Source: Rubrivivax sp. (GTDB lineage: Bacteria; Pseudomonadota; Gammaproteobacteria; Burkholderiales; Burkholderiaceae_C). From it: a stretch of DNA of 64,000 nucleotides. The translations under genes and the position numbers were made by a program. The DNA lies in the NCBI GenBank assembly GCA_027490215.1, contig JAIXYO010000070.1, positions 1 to 64,000 of the forward strand, given 5' to 3'. Shown piece by piece: positions 17,717 through 29,231 of the stretch. The notes below the pieces were generated by a model that worked only from the letters and a program-made list of their open reading frames with translations, was not told where the DNA came from and made no database searches. Position 1 is the stretch's first letter. Each line of letters opens with the position of its first letter.

Positions 17717-19189
17717 TCAGGTGGTCAGCGCCTTGCCGATCGCGTTGACGCACACCGCCATCAAGCCACCCGGCAACAAGCCGAAGATCAGCACCGCCGC
17801 ACCATTCAGCGACAGCAGTGCACGCACCTCGCCGCTGGTGACGATGGCCGCCGTTTCGACGGGTTCGTCAAAGTACATGACCTTCACCAGCCGCAGGTAA
17901 TAGAACGCGCCGATCAGCGAGAACACGACTGCGGCCACGGCCAGCACGATGTAGCCGGTGACGTTGGTCGATACGATCGCCTGCAGCACACTGAACTTCG
18001 CATAGAAGCCCACGGTCGGTGGCACGCCCGCCAGTGAGAACATGAAAACCGCCATCACGGCGGCGTACCAAGGGCTGCGCCTGGCCAGGCCCTTCAGGTC
18101 GTCGATGTTCTCCGACTCGAAGCCCTGCCGCGACAGCAAAAGGATGATGCCGAAGGTGCCCAGTGTGGTCATCACATAGCTGACGATGTAGAACATCGCG
18201 GAGCTGTATCCGTTGGCCGCCGACAAGGTGTTCGCACCGATCACCGTGGGCGTGAGCCCGAGCAGCATGAAGCCCATGTTGGCGATCGTGGAGTAAGCCA
18301 GCATCCGCTTGAGGTTGCGTTGTGCAATGGCTGCCAGGTTGCCGATGGCCATCGAGCCCACAGCCAGCACGATCAGCATCTGCTGCCAGCTCTCGGCCAT
18401 GCCCGACATCCCTTCGACCAGCAGCCGGATCGTGATCGCGAAGGCGGCCAGTTTCGGTGCGCCACCGATGAGCAGCGTGATCGCGGTCGGAGCGCCATGG
18501 TAGACGTCGGGAACCCACATGTGGAAAGGCACTGCACCCAGCTTGAATGCCAGGCCAGACACGACGAAAACCAGGCCGAAGATCAGCACGGCCTTGTTGA
18601 CCTGTCCGGTACCGATGGCCTTGAAGACTTCGCCGATCTCCAGCGAGCCTGTGGCGCCGTACATCATCGACAGCCCGTACAAGAGGAAGCCGCTGGCCAG
18701 CGCACCGAGGACAAAGTACTTCATTGCCGCCTCGGTGGCATTGAGGCTGTCGCGCCGCATCGCGGTCAGCGCATACAGCGACAGGCTCATCAGCTCGAGC
18801 CCGAGGTAGATCACCAGGAAATTGTTCGCCGACACCATCACGCAGATGCCGAGCAGCGAGAACAGGCTCAGCGTGAACAGCTCGCCCTTCAAGAGATCGC
18901 GGCTGGCGGCATACGGGCGCGCATAGGCCAGCGAAATCATCACCGCCACAGCCGAAAAGAACGCCAACAGGTTGCCCATGGGGTCGGCGACGACCATGCG
19001 CTGCATCGCATACACCGACAAGCCTTGGTCGTACTGATAGAGGTACATCAGCGCAACGACAGCCAGTGTGCCCTGCGTCAGCCAGTAGGTGAGACGCCGA
19101 AGCGGATCGGTGACCCACAGATCGATCAGTGCGATCGCACACGCAGCTGCCAACAGGAAGATTTGGGGGAAGACGGCTGGCCAGTTCAT
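17717..19189 (-). CDS. nuoN: NADH-quinone oxidoreductase subunit N
   Basis: 490 aa. ATG 19189 chosen; the frame extends farther upstream into nuoM but MNWPAVFPQIFLLAAAC is the typical start. Antiporter-like membrane subunit of complex I, about 14 transmembrane helices. Motifs: LGLELMSLSLYAL, KLGAVPFHMWVPDVYHGAP with the lysine of the proton channel, and AAIAQRNLKRMLAYSTIANMG. Ends the nuo genes proper and lies 8 bp after nuoM. Confidence 0.97.
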   Translation of the reverse strand: MNWPAVFPQIFLLAAACAIALIDLWVTDPLRRLTYWLTQGTLAVVALMYLYQYDQGLSVYAMQRMVVADPMGNLLAFFSAVAVMISLAYARPYAASRDLLKGELFTLSLFSLLGICVMVSANNFLVIYLGLELMSLSLYALTAMRRDSLNATEAAMKYFVLGALASGFLLYGLSMMYGATGSLEIGEVFKAIGTGQVNKAVLIFGLVFVVSGLAFKLGAVPFHMWVPDVYHGAPTAITLLIGGAPKLAAFAITIRLLVEGMSGMAESWQQMLIVLAVGSMAIGNLAAIAQRNLKRMLAYSTIANMGFMLLGLTPTVIGANTLSAANGYSSAMFYIVSYVMTTLGTFGIILLLSRQGFESENIDDLKGLARRSPWYAAVMAVFMFSLAGVPPTVGFYAKFSVLQAIVSTNVTGYIVLAVAAVVFSLIGAFYYLRLVKVMYFDEPVETAAIVTSGEVRALLSLNGAAVLIFGLLPGGLMAVCVNAIGKALTT

Positions 19190-19197
19190 GTCGTTGT

Positions 19198-20673
19198 TCA
19201 GTTCAGCTTCGACACGGCGACGTGCTTCAGCAGTTCGGTCACCGACACATGCATCACGTCGGTGAAGGGCTTCGGATACAGACCCATCCACAGCACGGCG
19301 ACTGCGAGCACCGCCATGATCAAGACCTCACGAGCATTCAGATCCTGCAGCTCGGCCACGTGGTGATTGGCAACCGGACCGAAGTAGACCCTCTTGACCA
19401 TCCACAAGGTGTACGCCGCACCGAACACCAGCGCCGTGGCCGCCAGTGCACCGAGCCAGAAGTTCACCTGCACGGCACCCAGGATGACCATCCACTCGCC
19501 CACGAATCCGGCGGTACCCGGCAAGCCGCAGTTGGCCATCGCGAAGAACACGGCGAAGGCGGTGAAGGTTGGCATGGTGTTGACCACACCGCCGTAGCTC
19601 GCGATCTCGCGCGAATGCACGCGGTCGTACAGCACGCCGATGCCGAGGAACATCGCGCCGGACACGAAGCCATGCGAGATCATCTGCACCAACGCACCGG
19701 ACACGCCAATTTCATTGAACAGGAAGAAGCCCAGCGTGACGAAGCCCATGTGCGCGATCGATGAATAGGCGACCAGCTTCTTCATGTCCTGCTGCACGAG
19801 CGCCACCAGTCCGATGTAGATCACCGCGATCAGCGAGATGGTGATGATCAACCAGGCCCATTCATGCGACGCATCGGGCGTGATCGGCAAGGAGAAGCGC
19901 AGGAAGCCATAGCCTCCCAGCTTGAGCATGATGGCCGCCAGCACCACCGAACCACCGGTCGGTGCCTCGACGTGCGCATCCGGCAACCAGGTGTGCACAG
20001 GCCACATCGGCACCTTCACCGCGAACGCCGCGAAGAAGGCGAAGAACAGCAGCGTCTGCACCGACATCGGCAGAGGCAGCTGGTACCAGGTCTGCAGATC
20101 GAAGCTGCCGCCCGACTTGAAGTACAGGTACATCAGCGCGATCAGCATCAGCAGCGAGCCGGCCAGCGTGTACAGGAAAAACTTGAAGGCGGCGTAGACC
20201 CGCTTCGGCCCGCCCCACACGCCGATGATGATGTACATCGGGATCAGCGTGGCTTCGAAGAAGACGTAGAACAGCAGCCCATCGAGGGCGGTGAACACAC
20301 CAATCATGATCCCTGACAGGATCAGGAATGCCCCCATGTACTGATTGACGCGGTCGGTGATCACCTCCCAGCCGGCGATCACCACGATGATGGTGATGAA
20401 TGCAGTGAGCAGCACGAACCACACCGAGATGCCATCGACACCGAGGTGATACATCACGTTGAAGCGGTCGATCCAGGCCATCTTCTCGACGAACTGCATC
20501 TGCGCCGTGTCGACGTTGAACCCGACGATCAGTGGCAGCGTGACCAGGAAGGAAAGCACCGCGGCGATCAGGGCGAACCAGCGGGCGGCAGCCGCGTGCG
20601 CATCGCGACCGATCGCCAGCAGCACCGCGCCCGACAGAATTGGCAGCCAGATGGCCAGGCTCAACAAACCCAT
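19198..20673 (-). CDS. nuoM: NADH-quinone oxidoreductase subunit M
   Basis: 491 aa, start MGLLSLAIWLPI. Antiporter-like proton-pumping subunit. Key residues are in conserved positions: the glutamate in FFEATLIPMY, the lysine in KVPMWPVHTWLPDAHVEAPT, and QQDMKKLVAYSSIAHMGFV. Lies between nuoL (39 bp upstream) and nuoN. Confidence 0.97.
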   Translation of the reverse strand: MGLLSLAIWLPILSGAVLLAIGRDAHAAAARWFALIAAVLSFLVTLPLIVGFNVDTAQMQFVEKMAWIDRFNVMYHLGVDGISVWFVLLTAFITIIVVIAGWEVITDRVNQYMGAFLILSGIMIGVFTALDGLLFYVFFEATLIPMYIIIGVWGGPKRVYAAFKFFLYTLAGSLLMLIALMYLYFKSGGSFDLQTWYQLPLPMSVQTLLFFAFFAAFAVKVPMWPVHTWLPDAHVEAPTGGSVVLAAIMLKLGGYGFLRFSLPITPDASHEWAWLIITISLIAVIYIGLVALVQQDMKKLVAYSSIAHMGFVTLGFFLFNEIGVSGALVQMISHGFVSGAMFLGIGVLYDRVHSREIASYGGVVNTMPTFTAFAVFFAMANCGLPGTAGFVGEWMVILGAVQVNFWLGALAATALVFGAAYTLWMVKRVYFGPVANHHVAELQDLNAREVLIMAVLAVAVLWMGLYPKPFTDVMHVSVTELLKHVAVSKLN

Positions 20674-20712
20674 GTTCTTCTTTTCTCCGTGCCCTGTGTG
20701 TCCGGTCTGCGC

Positions 20713-22800
20713 TCAGCGCCCGACCAGATGGCCCAGGTAGGGCCACAACTGCCAGGTCATCAGTCCCATCAGACCCAGGATCATCACCAGCGCATACCAG
20801 TAGAGGTAGCCCGTCTGCACCATACGAACAATCGATGACAGCGCGCCGATCCCGCGCGCCGAACCATTGACCAGCGCGCCGTCAATGAAAGCCACGTCGC
20901 CGCCCTTCCAAAGGCCGCGCCCCACCAGACGGGCTCCAGCGGCCAAGACGTGCTCGTTGAACCAGTCCATGTAGTACTTGTTCTCGAGCACCTTCACGAG
21001 GGGGGCAAAGATGCGGGCGCAGGCGGCCGGGATCTCCGGTTTCAACAGGTAGAAGACGTAGGCCACGACCACGCCTGCCAGGGCCAGCCAGAACGGCAAG
21101 GTGCTCAAGCCATGCACGGCCATCGCAGCGGCGCCGTGGAAGCCACTGGCCAGTTCTTCCATCGCTGGATGCCGCGCCGCATTGATGAAGATTGAATCCT
21201 TGAAGAGTTCGCCGTAGAGCATAGGCGCGATGGTGAAGTAGCCGATCAGCACAGAGGGAATGGCCAGAAGCACCAGAGGCAAGGTCACCACCCAAGGCGA
21301 CTCGTGCGGAGTGTGGGCGTGGTGGCCATGGCTGTCGTTGTGCCCATGCGAGCTCGCTTGCGCGTGTGCGTCCCCGTGGCCATGGCTGTCATCTCCAGCG
21401 TGAGCATCGTGCTCTCCCGGGAATGGCTTGTGGTGGAAGCGCTCCTTGCCATGGAAGACGATGAAGTACATCCGGAAGGAGTAGAACGCGGTGACGAACA
21501 CGCCAGCGAGTACCGCGAAGTAGGCGAACCCGGAGCCCCACAGATGGCTTGCGTGGACGGCCTCGATGATGCTGTCCTTGGAATAGAAGCCCGAGAAGAG
21601 CGGTGTGCCGATCAGCGCGAGCGATCCGAGCAGGGACGTGATCCAGGTGATCGGCATGTACTTGCGCAGGCCGCCCATGTTGCGGATGTCCTGATCGTGG
21701 TGCATGCCGATGATCACCGAGCCAGCAGCCAGGAATAGCAGCGCCTTGAAGAAGGCGTGCGTCATCAAGTGAAACACCGCAACCGAATACGCTGACGCAC
21801 CGAGCGCGACCGTCATGTAGCCCAACTGGCTGAGGGTTGAGTACGCCACCACGCGCTTGATGTCGTTCTGGATGATGCCGAGGAAGCCCATGAACAGCGC
21901 CGTGATGGCGCCGATCACCATGATGAAGCTGAGGGCTGTGTCGGACAGCTCGAAGAGCGGCGACATCCGCGCCACCATGAAGATGCCGGCCGTCACCATC
22001 GTCGCCGCATGAATCAGTGCGGAGATGGGCGTCGGGCCTTCCATCGAATCGGGCAGCCAGACATGCAGCGGGAACTGCGCACTCTTGCCCATCGCGCCGA
22101 TGAACAGGCAAATGCAGATCACGGTGATCAGCATCCAGCTGGTGCCTGGAAGATTGAGCGTGGCCAGCTCATTGGCCTTGGCAAAGGCCTCGGTGTAGTT
22201 CAGGGTGCCGGCATAGGCCACGATCAGGCCGATGCCGAGGATGAAGCCGAAGTCGCCGACCCGGTTCACCAGGAAGGCCTTCATGTTGGCGGCGATCGCC
22301 GTCGGCTTCTTGAAATAGAAGCCGATCAGCAGGTACGACACCAGGCCCACCGCCTCCCAGCCGAAGAACAGCTGCAGCATGTTGTTGCTCATCACGAGCA
22401 TCAGCATCGAGAAGGTGAACAGCGAGATGTAGCTGAAGAAGCGCTGGTAGCCGTCTTCCTCGGCCATGTAGCCAATGGTGTAGATGTGCACCATCAGCGA
22501 CACGAAGGTCACCACGCACATCATCATGGCTGTCAGGCCGTCGACCAGGAAGCCGACTTCCATCTTCAGGTTGCCCACCCGCATCCATTCGTAGACGGTG
22601 GCGTTGAAATGCGCACCATCGACCACCACCGATTGCAAGGTCATCACCGACAGGACGAAGGCAACGAGCACACCGAGGATGGTCACGGTGTGCGCCCCGC
22701 TGCGACCGATGACCTTGCCAAAGAAACCGGCGGCGATGGCACCCACCAGCGGAGCCAGGGGCACCGCCAGCAGCAGGTGAGGTGAGAGTTGTGCGGCCAT
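20713..22800 (-). CDS. nuoL: NADH-quinone oxidoreductase subunit L
   Basis: 695 aa, longer than the 613 residues of E. coli NuoL. ATG 22800 is preferred over an upstream TTG at 22818. Distal antiporter-like subunit with the long lateral helix near its C-terminus. Motifs: FFGWEAVGLVSYLLIGFYF, KSAQFPLHVWLPDSMEGPTPISALIHAATMV, QNDIKRVVAYSTLSQLGYM. A histidine/aspartate-rich loop of about 40 residues (DNA 21301-21437) accounts for part of the extra length. Confidence 0.97.
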   Translation of the reverse strand: MAAQLSPHLLLAVPLAPLVGAIAAGFFGKVIGRSGAHTVTILGVLVAFVLSVMTLQSVVVDGAHFNATVYEWMRVGNLKMEVGFLVDGLTAMMMCVVTFVSLMVHIYTIGYMAEEDGYQRFFSYISLFTFSMLMLVMSNNMLQLFFGWEAVGLVSYLLIGFYFKKPTAIAANMKAFLVNRVGDFGFILGIGLIVAYAGTLNYTEAFAKANELATLNLPGTSWMLITVICICLFIGAMGKSAQFPLHVWLPDSMEGPTPISALIHAATMVTAGIFMVARMSPLFELSDTALSFIMVIGAITALFMGFLGIIQNDIKRVVAYSTLSQLGYMTVALGASAYSVAVFHLMTHAFFKALLFLAAGSVIIGMHHDQDIRNMGGLRKYMPITWITSLLGSLALIGTPLFSGFYSKDSIIEAVHASHLWGSGFAYFAVLAGVFVTAFYSFRMYFIVFHGKERFHHKPFPGEHDAHAGDDSHGHGDAHAQASSHGHNDSHGHHAHTPHESPWVVTLPLVLLAIPSVLIGYFTIAPMLYGELFKDSIFINAARHPAMEELASGFHGAAAMAVHGLSTLPFWLALAGVVVAYVFYLLKPEIPAACARIFAPLVKVLENKYYMDWFNEHVLAAGARLVGRGLWKGGDVAFIDGALVNGSARGIGALSSIVRMVQTGYLYWYALVMILGLMGLMTWQLWPYLGHLVGR

Positions 22801-22839
22801 GTCGTGTGCGGTCTGCAAGGTGCGGGCGGCGGAGGGCGA

Positions 22840-23166
22840 TCAGCCCTTCAGGCTGTCGAGCTCGTCGACGTTGATCGTGGCGCGGTTGCGGAACAGCACC
22901 ACCAGAATGGCGAGGCCAATGGCCGATTCGGCTGCCGCGACGGTGAGGATGAAGAAGACGAACACCTGGCCCGCCATGTCACCCAGAAAGTGCGAGAACG
23001 CAATGAAATTCATGTTGACCGCAAGCAGCATCAGCTCGATCGCCATCAACAGCACGATCAGGTTCTTGCGGTTCAAGAAGATGCCGATGACCGAAAGTGC
23101 GAACAGGATCGCACCCACCGACAGGAAATGACCCAGCGTGATCGGCCCGAAGAAAAGCGCGCTCAT
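22840..23166 (-). CDS. nuoK: NADH-quinone oxidoreductase subunit K
   Basis: 108 aa with three hydrophobic segments; starts [20 protein letters not shown]. The two membrane glutamates of the proton pathway are present ([10 protein letters not shown] and [10 protein letters not shown]). Its ATG overlaps the nuoJ stop by 4 bp, so translation is probably coupled. Confidence 0.97.
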   Translation of the reverse strand: MSALFFGPITLGHFLSVGAILFALSVIGIFLNRKNLIVLLMAIELMLLAVNMNFIAFSHFLGDMAGQVFVFFILTVAAAESAIGLAILVVLFRNRATINVDELDSLKG

Positions 23167-23810
23167 GACTGCTCTCCGGAGGACTTCGCAGCCGCAGGAG
23201 GCACAGCAGGGCCTTCGACAGTGGGCTGCATCTTGACCAGACGCACCCGATCAGACTTCTTCGCCTTGACCTGCTCGGAGGCATCGGTGTGCTTCGTGTC
23301 CTTGCGCTGACGCAGTGTCAATGCGATCGCCGCAATGATCGCGACCAGCAGCAGCACGGCGGCGATCTGCAGCGGATAGAGGTATTGGGTGTAGATCTCG
23401 ATGCCGAGCAGCTTGGTGTTGCCGAGCTTCAGATCGGCGGCATCCGGCACCGGCGCGCTGGGCAGGTTGAAGCCGGGAATCAGCACCGCTGCCATTTCGA
23501 GCGCGATGACCAGACCAACAGCACCGGCGACTGGCGCGTGCTTCCAGAAGCCCTCACGCAGCGAGTCGACGTTGATGTCGAGCATCATCACGACGAACAG
23601 GAACAGCACCATCACCGCCCCGACATAGACCAGGATCAGCGTGATCGACAGGAACTCGGCGCGCAGCAGCATCCACACGCAGGCGGCCGAGAAGAACGCC
23701 AGCACCAGATACAGCGCGGCATAGACCGGGCTGCGGGCCGTGATGACGCGGAAACCCGCAAACAGCAGCACCGCGGAGAAGATATAGAACAGCGCAGGAG
23801 TAGTGATCAT
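23163..23810 (-). CDS. nuoJ: NADH-quinone oxidoreductase subunit J
   Basis: 215 aa from ATG 23810 ([20 protein letters not shown]); the frame is open upstream but that part is not NuoJ-like. Five membrane segments, with the conserved [20 protein letters not shown] helix containing the pi-bulge Tyr/Gly. The last 45 residues form a charged then Pro/Ala-rich cytoplasmic tail. Confidence 0.96.
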   Translation of the reverse strand: MITTPALFYIFSAVLLFAGFRVITARSPVYAALYLVLAFFSAACVWMLLRAEFLSITLILVYVGAVMVLFLFVVMMLDINVDSLREGFWKHAPVAGAVGLVIALEMAAVLIPGFNLPSAPVPDAADLKLGNTKLLGIEIYTQYLYPLQIAAVLLLVAIIAAIALTLRQRKDTKHTDASEQVKAKKSDRVRLVKMQPTVEGPAVPPAAAKSSGEQS

Positions 23811-23896
23811 GAGGTCTTGGGGCTCAACGTCGATACGCTGCCAATCAGCGCATCTGGCAGATGGCGCTCGAGGGACCGAGCAGCCATCAGGCGCTC

Positions 23897-24394
23897 TCAC
23901 CGGTAGCGAGCGTCGGCCTCCTTGTTGGCTGCGATTTCGGGTTCATAGCGATCACCGACCGCCAACAGCATGTCCTTGGTGAAGTACAGGTCGCCGCGCT
24001 TCTCTCCGTGGTACTCGAAGATGTGGGTCTCGACGATCGAATCGACCGGGCAGCTCTCCTCGCAGAAGCCGCAGAAGATGCATTTGGTCAGGTCGATGTC
24101 GTAGCGAGTGGTGCGGCGGGATCCGTCATCGCGCACTTCGCTCTCGATCGTGATCGCCATCGCCGGGCATACCGCTTCGCACAGCTTGCAGGCGATGCAG
24201 CGCTCCTCGCCGTTCTCGTAGCGGCGCAGCGCGTGCAGGCCGCGAAAACGTGGGCTCTGTGGCGTTTTCTCTTCCGGGAACTGCACGGTGATCGTGCGCT
24301 GGAAGAAGTGGCGACCGGTGAGCTTGAACCCCTTCAGCAGTTCAAGCAGCAGGAAGCTGGAAACAAAGTCCTTGATCGGCGTGGCAGTGGCCAT
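23897..24394 (-). CDS. nuoI: NADH-quinone oxidoreductase subunit I (two [4Fe-4S])
   Basis: 165 aa. Ferredoxin-like peripheral subunit carrying clusters N6a and N6b: [12 protein letters not shown] and [12 protein letters not shown] are both complete. The N-terminal helix ([20 protein letters not shown]) lies on the membrane surface. An 86-bp gap separates it from nuoJ, the widest gap inside the nuo set. Confidence 0.97.
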   Translation of the reverse strand: MATATPIKDFVSSFLLLELLKGFKLTGRHFFQRTITVQFPEEKTPQSPRFRGLHALRRYENGEERCIACKLCEAVCPAMAITIESEVRDDGSRRTTRYDIDLTKCIFCGFCEESCPVDSIVETHIFEYHGEKRGDLYFTKDMLLAVGDRYEPEIAANKEADARYR

Positions 24395-24403
24395 GTCAGC
24401 CCC

Positions 24404-25501
24404 TTATTTCCAGATGTTCCACGGAGACACGATCCACAAGCCCACGACGACCAGCCAGACCAGTGTCAACGGAATGAAGATCTTCCAGCCCAGGCGCATG
24501 ATCTGGTCATAGCGGTATCGCGGGAAGCTGGCGCGCACCCACAAGAACAACGTGCATATCGCGAAGGTCTTTCCGAAGAGCCAGAACCAGTTCCAGAACC
24601 ACATCGTCTGCACGATCCAGTCCGGCGTACTCATGCCCAACGCCGAGAAGGAAATGGGGGCCATCCAGCCGCCAAGGAACAGCACGCAGGCCAAAGCCGA
24701 GACCAGAATGATGTTGGCGTACTCGGCCAGGAAGAAAATGGCAAAGCCCATCCCCGAGTACTCGACCATGTGGCCAGCCACGATTTCCGATTCACCTTCG
24801 ACCACGTCAAACGGATGCCGGTTGGTCTCGGCAATGCCGGCGATCACATAGACGACGAAGACAGGCAACAGCGGCAGCCAGTTCCAACTGAGGAACGTGA
24901 GGCCCATGTCGGCAAACATGCCCCGACCTTGAGATAGCACGATGTCGGTCATGTTCATGCTGGCCGACACCATCAGCACGATGACCAGCGCGAAGCCCAT
25001 GGCGATCTCGTAGCTCACCATCTGAGCCGACGCGCGCAGCGCGCCGAGGAAGGCGTACTTCGAGTTCGACGCCCACCCGGCAATGATCACGCCGTAAACC
25101 TCCAGCGAGGTGACGGCCATCAGGAACAGCAAGCCGGCATTGATATTTGCCAAGGCGGCATCCGGTCCGAAAGGCATGACGGCCCAAGCTGCCAGCGCCG
25201 GCATGATGGTCATCACCGGTCCGAGGAAGAACAGCCCCTTGTTGGCTGCCGCTGGAACGATGATCTCCTTGAAAATCAGCTTCAGCGCATCGGCAATCGG
25301 CTGCAGCAGTCCGAGCGGGCCGACGCGGTTCGGGCCGCGGCGCACCTGAGTGAAGGCAATCGCTGTGCGCTCCCACAAGGTCAGGTAGGCGACGCAGAGC
25401 ATCAATGGAATCACCAGCGCGATGATCTTGATCAAGGACCAGGCAACCGGCCAGGCGCCCCCCAGCAGGGACGTACCGACAGTGTGGACGGTGTCGAACA
25501 T
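24404..25501 (-). CDS. nuoH: NADH-quinone oxidoreductase subunit H
   Basis: 365 aa, eight predicted membrane helices. Forms the quinone chamber with NuoB and NuoD. Signature stretches: [50 protein letters not shown], and [18 protein letters not shown] near the C-terminus. Nine bp separate it from nuoI. Confidence 0.97.
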   Translation of the reverse strand: MFDTVHTVGTSLLGGAWPVAWSLIKIIALVIPLMLCVAYLTLWERTAIAFTQVRRGPNRVGPLGLLQPIADALKLIFKEIIVPAAANKGLFFLGPVMTIMPALAAWAVMPFGPDAALANINAGLLFLMAVTSLEVYGVIIAGWASNSKYAFLGALRASAQMVSYEIAMGFALVIVLMVSASMNMTDIVLSQGRGMFADMGLTFLSWNWLPLLPVFVVYVIAGIAETNRHPFDVVEGESEIVAGHMVEYSGMGFAIFFLAEYANIILVSALACVLFLGGWMAPISFSALGMSTPDWIVQTMWFWNWFWLFGKTFAICTLFLWVRASFPRYRYDQIMRLGWKIFIPLTLVWLVVVGLWIVSPWNIWK

Positions 25502-25509
25502 GGTGCGGC

Positions 25510-27846
25510 TCAGCCCCTGAGGACAGGGGTCAGGGTAATGGCGCCGAACATCGCGCCGAGCGTACGGGTCTGTGCCGTGCCGGATGGCACGCGGACCGTG
25601 TTGGCCGCCAACGTGGTGTCCAGTCGCGCCGGCAGATCGGCAGCGGCGAGGCCCTGAGAAACCCGCACCACGTCACCGTCACGAAGGCCAAGTTGCGCCC
25701 ACACCGGCGCGGGGATGCCCACCGAAGGCGTCCGCGCATCAGCAGTCAATTGCAAGGACGCGGCACGACGCACCAGAGGATCGGTTTCGTAGATCGGCAC
25801 ATCGGAGATGCGCTCCAGACCCAAAGCCGTGGCGCCCGCAGCGATGGGCGCATCAACCTGATTGTTCAGGCGCGTCGGGATGCTGGCCAGATCACCCAAT
25901 GCCTCGGCACGAACCGCTTCGGAGGTTTCGAAATCGAAGCCCGGTACGTTCAGCAGGTTGCCGAGAACGCGCAGGACTTTCCAGGCAGGTCGGGTCTCGC
26001 CTAGCGGTTTGACAACGCCATGGAAACTTTGCGCACGACCCTCGGCATTGACGAAGGTACCGGAGGTTTCGGTGAACGGCGCGATCGGCAACAGCACGTC
26101 GGCGCAATCGAGGGCCGCATCGCGGAACGACGTCAGCGCAACAACCATTTCGGCACCTTGCAGCGCGGCCACCGCAGCAGCCGGGTTGGCGGCGTCGCGG
26201 TCAGGTTCGACGTTGAGCAGCAGGCAGGCCTTCAGCGCACCGCCGAGCATCTGGGCAGCATTCAACCCACCGCTGACTGGCTGGGCACCGACGAGCTGCG
26301 CGCCGACGGTGTTCGCGTCCGCCGTCAGATCACCGACCGAAGCGCCCGTGTGTTCGCCGATCCATTGCGCCACTGCCATCAGGCTGGAAGCCGCCGGATG
26401 CTGAACGGCCGCATTGCCGAGCAGGATGGCCTTGCGCTCACCGGTCAGCATCGAGGCCGCAATGGCCTGCGCCTGCGGCGACGGCTCGACACCCGCTGCC
26501 AGCGCGACAGGAGGCGCAACTTGCTTCGTCAGTGCGATCGCCGAAGCGATCTCAGCCAATGCGGCCACCCAGCCGCTCGGCGCTGCGGTCATCGCGGTGG
26601 TCACTGGCATCAGCCAGTCGTCGTGCACCGCCTGCAGGCTGTGAATGCGTGCGCCGCGGCGAGCCGCCTGCCGCAGGCGCTGCGCGAGCAGCGGGTGGTC
26701 CTTGCGCAGGAATGAGCCGACGACCAGGACACGCTGCAGGGTGGACAGCGAAGCGATCGAGGTGCCGAGCCAGCGCACACCGTTCCCGCTCAACGAAAAG
26801 TCCGAATGGCGCAGGCGATGATCGATGTTGTCGCTGCCCAGCCCGCGTACCAGCTTGGCGAGCAGGTGCAGCTCCTCGACGGTGCTGTGCGTCGAGCCGA
26901 GCGCGCCAATGCTGGCCGCGCCGTGATCGGCCTTGATCTGGGTCAGGCCGTTGGCCACGTAACTCAGCGCGGTGGTCCAGTCGACTGACTTCCAGTCGCC
27001 ACCCTGCTTGATCATGGGCGTCGTCAGCCGCAGTTCGCTGTTGACGGCCTCGTATGAAAAGCGATCGCGGTCGGCGATCCAGCATTCATTGACGTCTTCG
27101 TTTTCCAGCGGCACGACACGCATCACCTTGCCCGACTTGACCTGCACGATCAGGTTGGCGCCGGTGCTGTCGTGGGGTGACACCGATTTGCGGCGCGACA
27201 ACTCCCAGGTGCGGGCGCTGTAGCGGAAAGGCTTGCTGGTCAGCGCGCCGACCGGGCACACATCGATCATGTTGCCCGACAGCTCGGAATCGATGGTGTC
27301 GCCGACGACGGTGGTGATCTCGGAGTGCTCGCCGCGATGGATCATGCCCAGTTCCATCACACCGGCCACTTCCTGGCCGAAACGCACGCAGCGGGTGCAA
27401 TGGATGCAGCGGCTCATCTCTTGCATCGAGATCAGCGGGCCGACATCCTTGTGGAAGACGACGCGCTTTTCTTCTTGGTAGCGAGAAGCCGAACCGCCAT
27501 AACCCACGGCCAGATCCTGCAATTGGCATTCACCGCCCTGGTCGCAGATGGGGCAGTCCAGCGGGTGGTTGATCAGCAGGAACTCCATCACCGCCTGCTG
27601 CGCCTGCACTGCCTTGGCGCTCTTGGTGCGCACGATCATGCCCTGCGTCACCGGCGTCGCGCAGGCCGGCATCGGCTTCGGCGCTTTCTCGACGTCGACC
27701 AGGCACATGCGGCAGTTGGCGGCAATGCTCAGCTTCTTGTGATAGCAGAAATGCGGGATGTAAGTGCCGAGCTTGTCTGCGGCATGCATGACCATGCTGC
27801 CCTCGACAACTTCGACCTTCCGACCATCAAGCTGGATTTCAATCAT
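25510..27846 (-). CDS. nuoG: NADH-quinone oxidoreductase subunit G
   Basis: 778 aa. Peripheral arm subunit with several Fe-S clusters. The N-terminal [2Fe-2S] ligands are in [18 protein letters not shown] followed by MPACATPV. The His/Cys cluster is in [18 protein letters not shown], and a [4Fe-4S] follows in [26 protein letters not shown] comes next. The C-terminal molybdopterin-oxidoreductase-like domain is retained but, as in other NuoG, is expected to be catalytically inert. I do not see the extra N7 cysteine set of E. coli in the expected place. Confidence 0.96.
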   Translation of the reverse strand: MIEIQLDGRKVEVVEGSMVMHAADKLGTYIPHFCYHKKLSIAANCRMCLVDVEKAPKPMPACATPVTQGMIVRTKSAKAVQAQQAVMEFLLINHPLDCPICDQGGECQLQDLAVGYGGSASRYQEEKRVVFHKDVGPLISMQEMSRCIHCTRCVRFGQEVAGVMELGMIHRGEHSEITTVVGDTIDSELSGNMIDVCPVGALTSKPFRYSARTWELSRRKSVSPHDSTGANLIVQVKSGKVMRVVPLENEDVNECWIADRDRFSYEAVNSELRLTTPMIKQGGDWKSVDWTTALSYVANGLTQIKADHGAASIGALGSTHSTVEELHLLAKLVRGLGSDNIDHRLRHSDFSLSGNGVRWLGTSIASLSTLQRVLVVGSFLRKDHPLLAQRLRQAARRGARIHSLQAVHDDWLMPVTTAMTAAPSGWVAALAEIASAIALTKQVAPPVALAAGVEPSPQAQAIAASMLTGERKAILLGNAAVQHPAASSLMAVAQWIGEHTGASVGDLTADANTVGAQLVGAQPVSGGLNAAQMLGGALKACLLLNVEPDRDAANPAAAVAALQGAEMVVALTSFRDAALDCADVLLPIAPFTETSGTFVNAEGRAQSFHGVVKPLGETRPAWKVLRVLGNLLNVPGFDFETSEAVRAEALGDLASIPTRLNNQVDAPIAAGATALGLERISDVPIYETDPLVRRAASLQLTADARTPSVGIPAPVWAQLGLRDGDVVRVSQGLAAADLPARLDTTLAANTVRVPSGTAQTRTLGAMFGAITLTPVLRG

Positions 27847-27869
27847 GGCGCACGGTGCTTGACGTCAAC

Positions 27870-29213
27870 TCAGACGTAGGCCGGCACAAGGCAGGTCTTG
27901 TGCTCGACGTGATGGATGAATTCATGGCGGAAGTGCTTGATCATCGCTCGCACGGGCATGGCAGCAGCTTCGCCGAGTGCGCAGATGGTGCGGCCCTGTA
28001 TGTTGTCTGCCACCGAGTTCAGCAGGTCGATGTCTTCCATCTTGCCCTGTCCATTCTCGATTCGGTGGACCAGACGATGGAGCCAACCCGTACCCTCTCG
28101 GCACGGCGTGCACTGGCCACAGCTTTCGTGGGTGTAGAAATAACTCAGGCGCATCAGGCTCTTGACCATGCAGCGGGTGTCGTCCAACACGATCACCGCG
28201 CCCGACCCGAGCATCGAACCCGCCTTGGCGATCGAGTCGTAGTCCATCGTGCAGTTCATCATGATGTCGGCGGGCAGCACTGGCGCCGACGATCCGCCGG
28301 GGATGACCGCCTTCAGCTTGCGTCCGGTCCGCACGCCGCCAGCGAGCTCCAGCAACACCGGGAATGGCGTGCCCATTGGCACTTCGAAGTTGCCCGGCAG
28401 ATTCACGTCGCCTGACACCGAATAGATCTTGGTGCCGCCGTTGTTCGGCTTTCCGACTTCGAGATACGACTGGCCACCGTTGCGGATGATCCAGGGCGCC
28501 GCCGCAAAGGTCTCGGTGTTGTTGATCGTTGTCGGCTTGCCGTACAGGCCAAAGCTGGCAGGAAACGGCGGCTTGAATCGCGGCTGGCCCTTCTTGCCTT
28601 CCAGTGATTCCAGCAGCGCGGTCTCCTCGCCGCAGATGTAGGCGCCAAAGCCATGTGAGGCGTGCAATTGGAAGCTGAAGTTCGAGCCGAGGATGTTGTT
28701 TCCGAGGTAGCCCGCCTCACGGGCTTCGGCCAGCGCCGCTTCAAAGCGCTCGTAGGCGTCGAAGATCTCGCCGTGAATGTAGTTGTAGCCCACGCCAATA
28801 CCCATCGCATAGGCGGCGATTGCCATGCCTTCGATGACGATGTGCGGATTGAACATCAGGATGTCGCGGTCCTTGCAGGTGCCGGGTTCGCCTTCGTCCG
28901 AATTGCAAACCAGGTATTTCGGGCCCGGGAACATGCGTGGCATGAAGCTCCACTTCAGTCCTGTCGGAAAGCCCGCGCCGCCGCGACCGCGCAGGCCGGA
29001 GGCCTTCACCTCGGCGATCACCTCTTCGGGCGTCATGCCCGTGCCGCCGTCCTGCCCAAGGATCTTGCGCAGCGCCTGATAACCACCGCGCGCGACGTAA
29101 TCGGCCAGATGCCAGTTCCGGCCATTCAAGTCGGCGTAGATCTGCGCGCCGATGTGACGTCCGTGAAAGCAGGTGGCTTCACCGTTCGCATGGAATTGGG
29201 AAAGATCAAGCAT
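27870..29213 (-). CDS. nuoF: NADH-quinone oxidoreductase subunit F (NADH/FMN)
   Basis: 447 aa. Site of NADH oxidation. FMN/NADH-binding glycine-rich segments [18 protein letters not shown] and [16 protein letters not shown] are intact. The N3 [4Fe-4S] ligands are [13 protein letters not shown] plus a later Cys in [17 protein letters not shown] at 29213. Confidence 0.97.
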   Translation of the reverse strand: MLDLSQFHANGEATCFHGRHIGAQIYADLNGRNWHLADYVARGGYQALRKILGQDGGTGMTPEEVIAEVKASGLRGRGGAGFPTGLKWSFMPRMFPGPKYLVCNSDEGEPGTCKDRDILMFNPHIVIEGMAIAAYAMGIGVGYNYIHGEIFDAYERFEAALAEAREAGYLGNNILGSNFSFQLHASHGFGAYICGEETALLESLEGKKGQPRFKPPFPASFGLYGKPTTINNTETFAAAPWIIRNGGQSYLEVGKPNNGGTKIYSVSGDVNLPGNFEVPMGTPFPVLLELAGGVRTGRKLKAVIPGGSSAPVLPADIMMNCTMDYDSIAKAGSMLGSGAVIVLDDTRCMVKSLMRLSYFYTHESCGQCTPCREGTGWLHRLVHRIENGQGKMEDIDLLNSVADNIQGRTICALGEAAAMPVRAMIKHFRHEFIHHVEHKTCLVPAYV

Positions 29214-29231
29214 GGCAGGCGCCTGAACAGC

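Noticed and set aside
25510-27846. Possible formate dehydrogenase from the molybdopterin-like domain
   Set aside because: The N-terminal cluster set and position between nuoF and nuoH identify it as NuoG.
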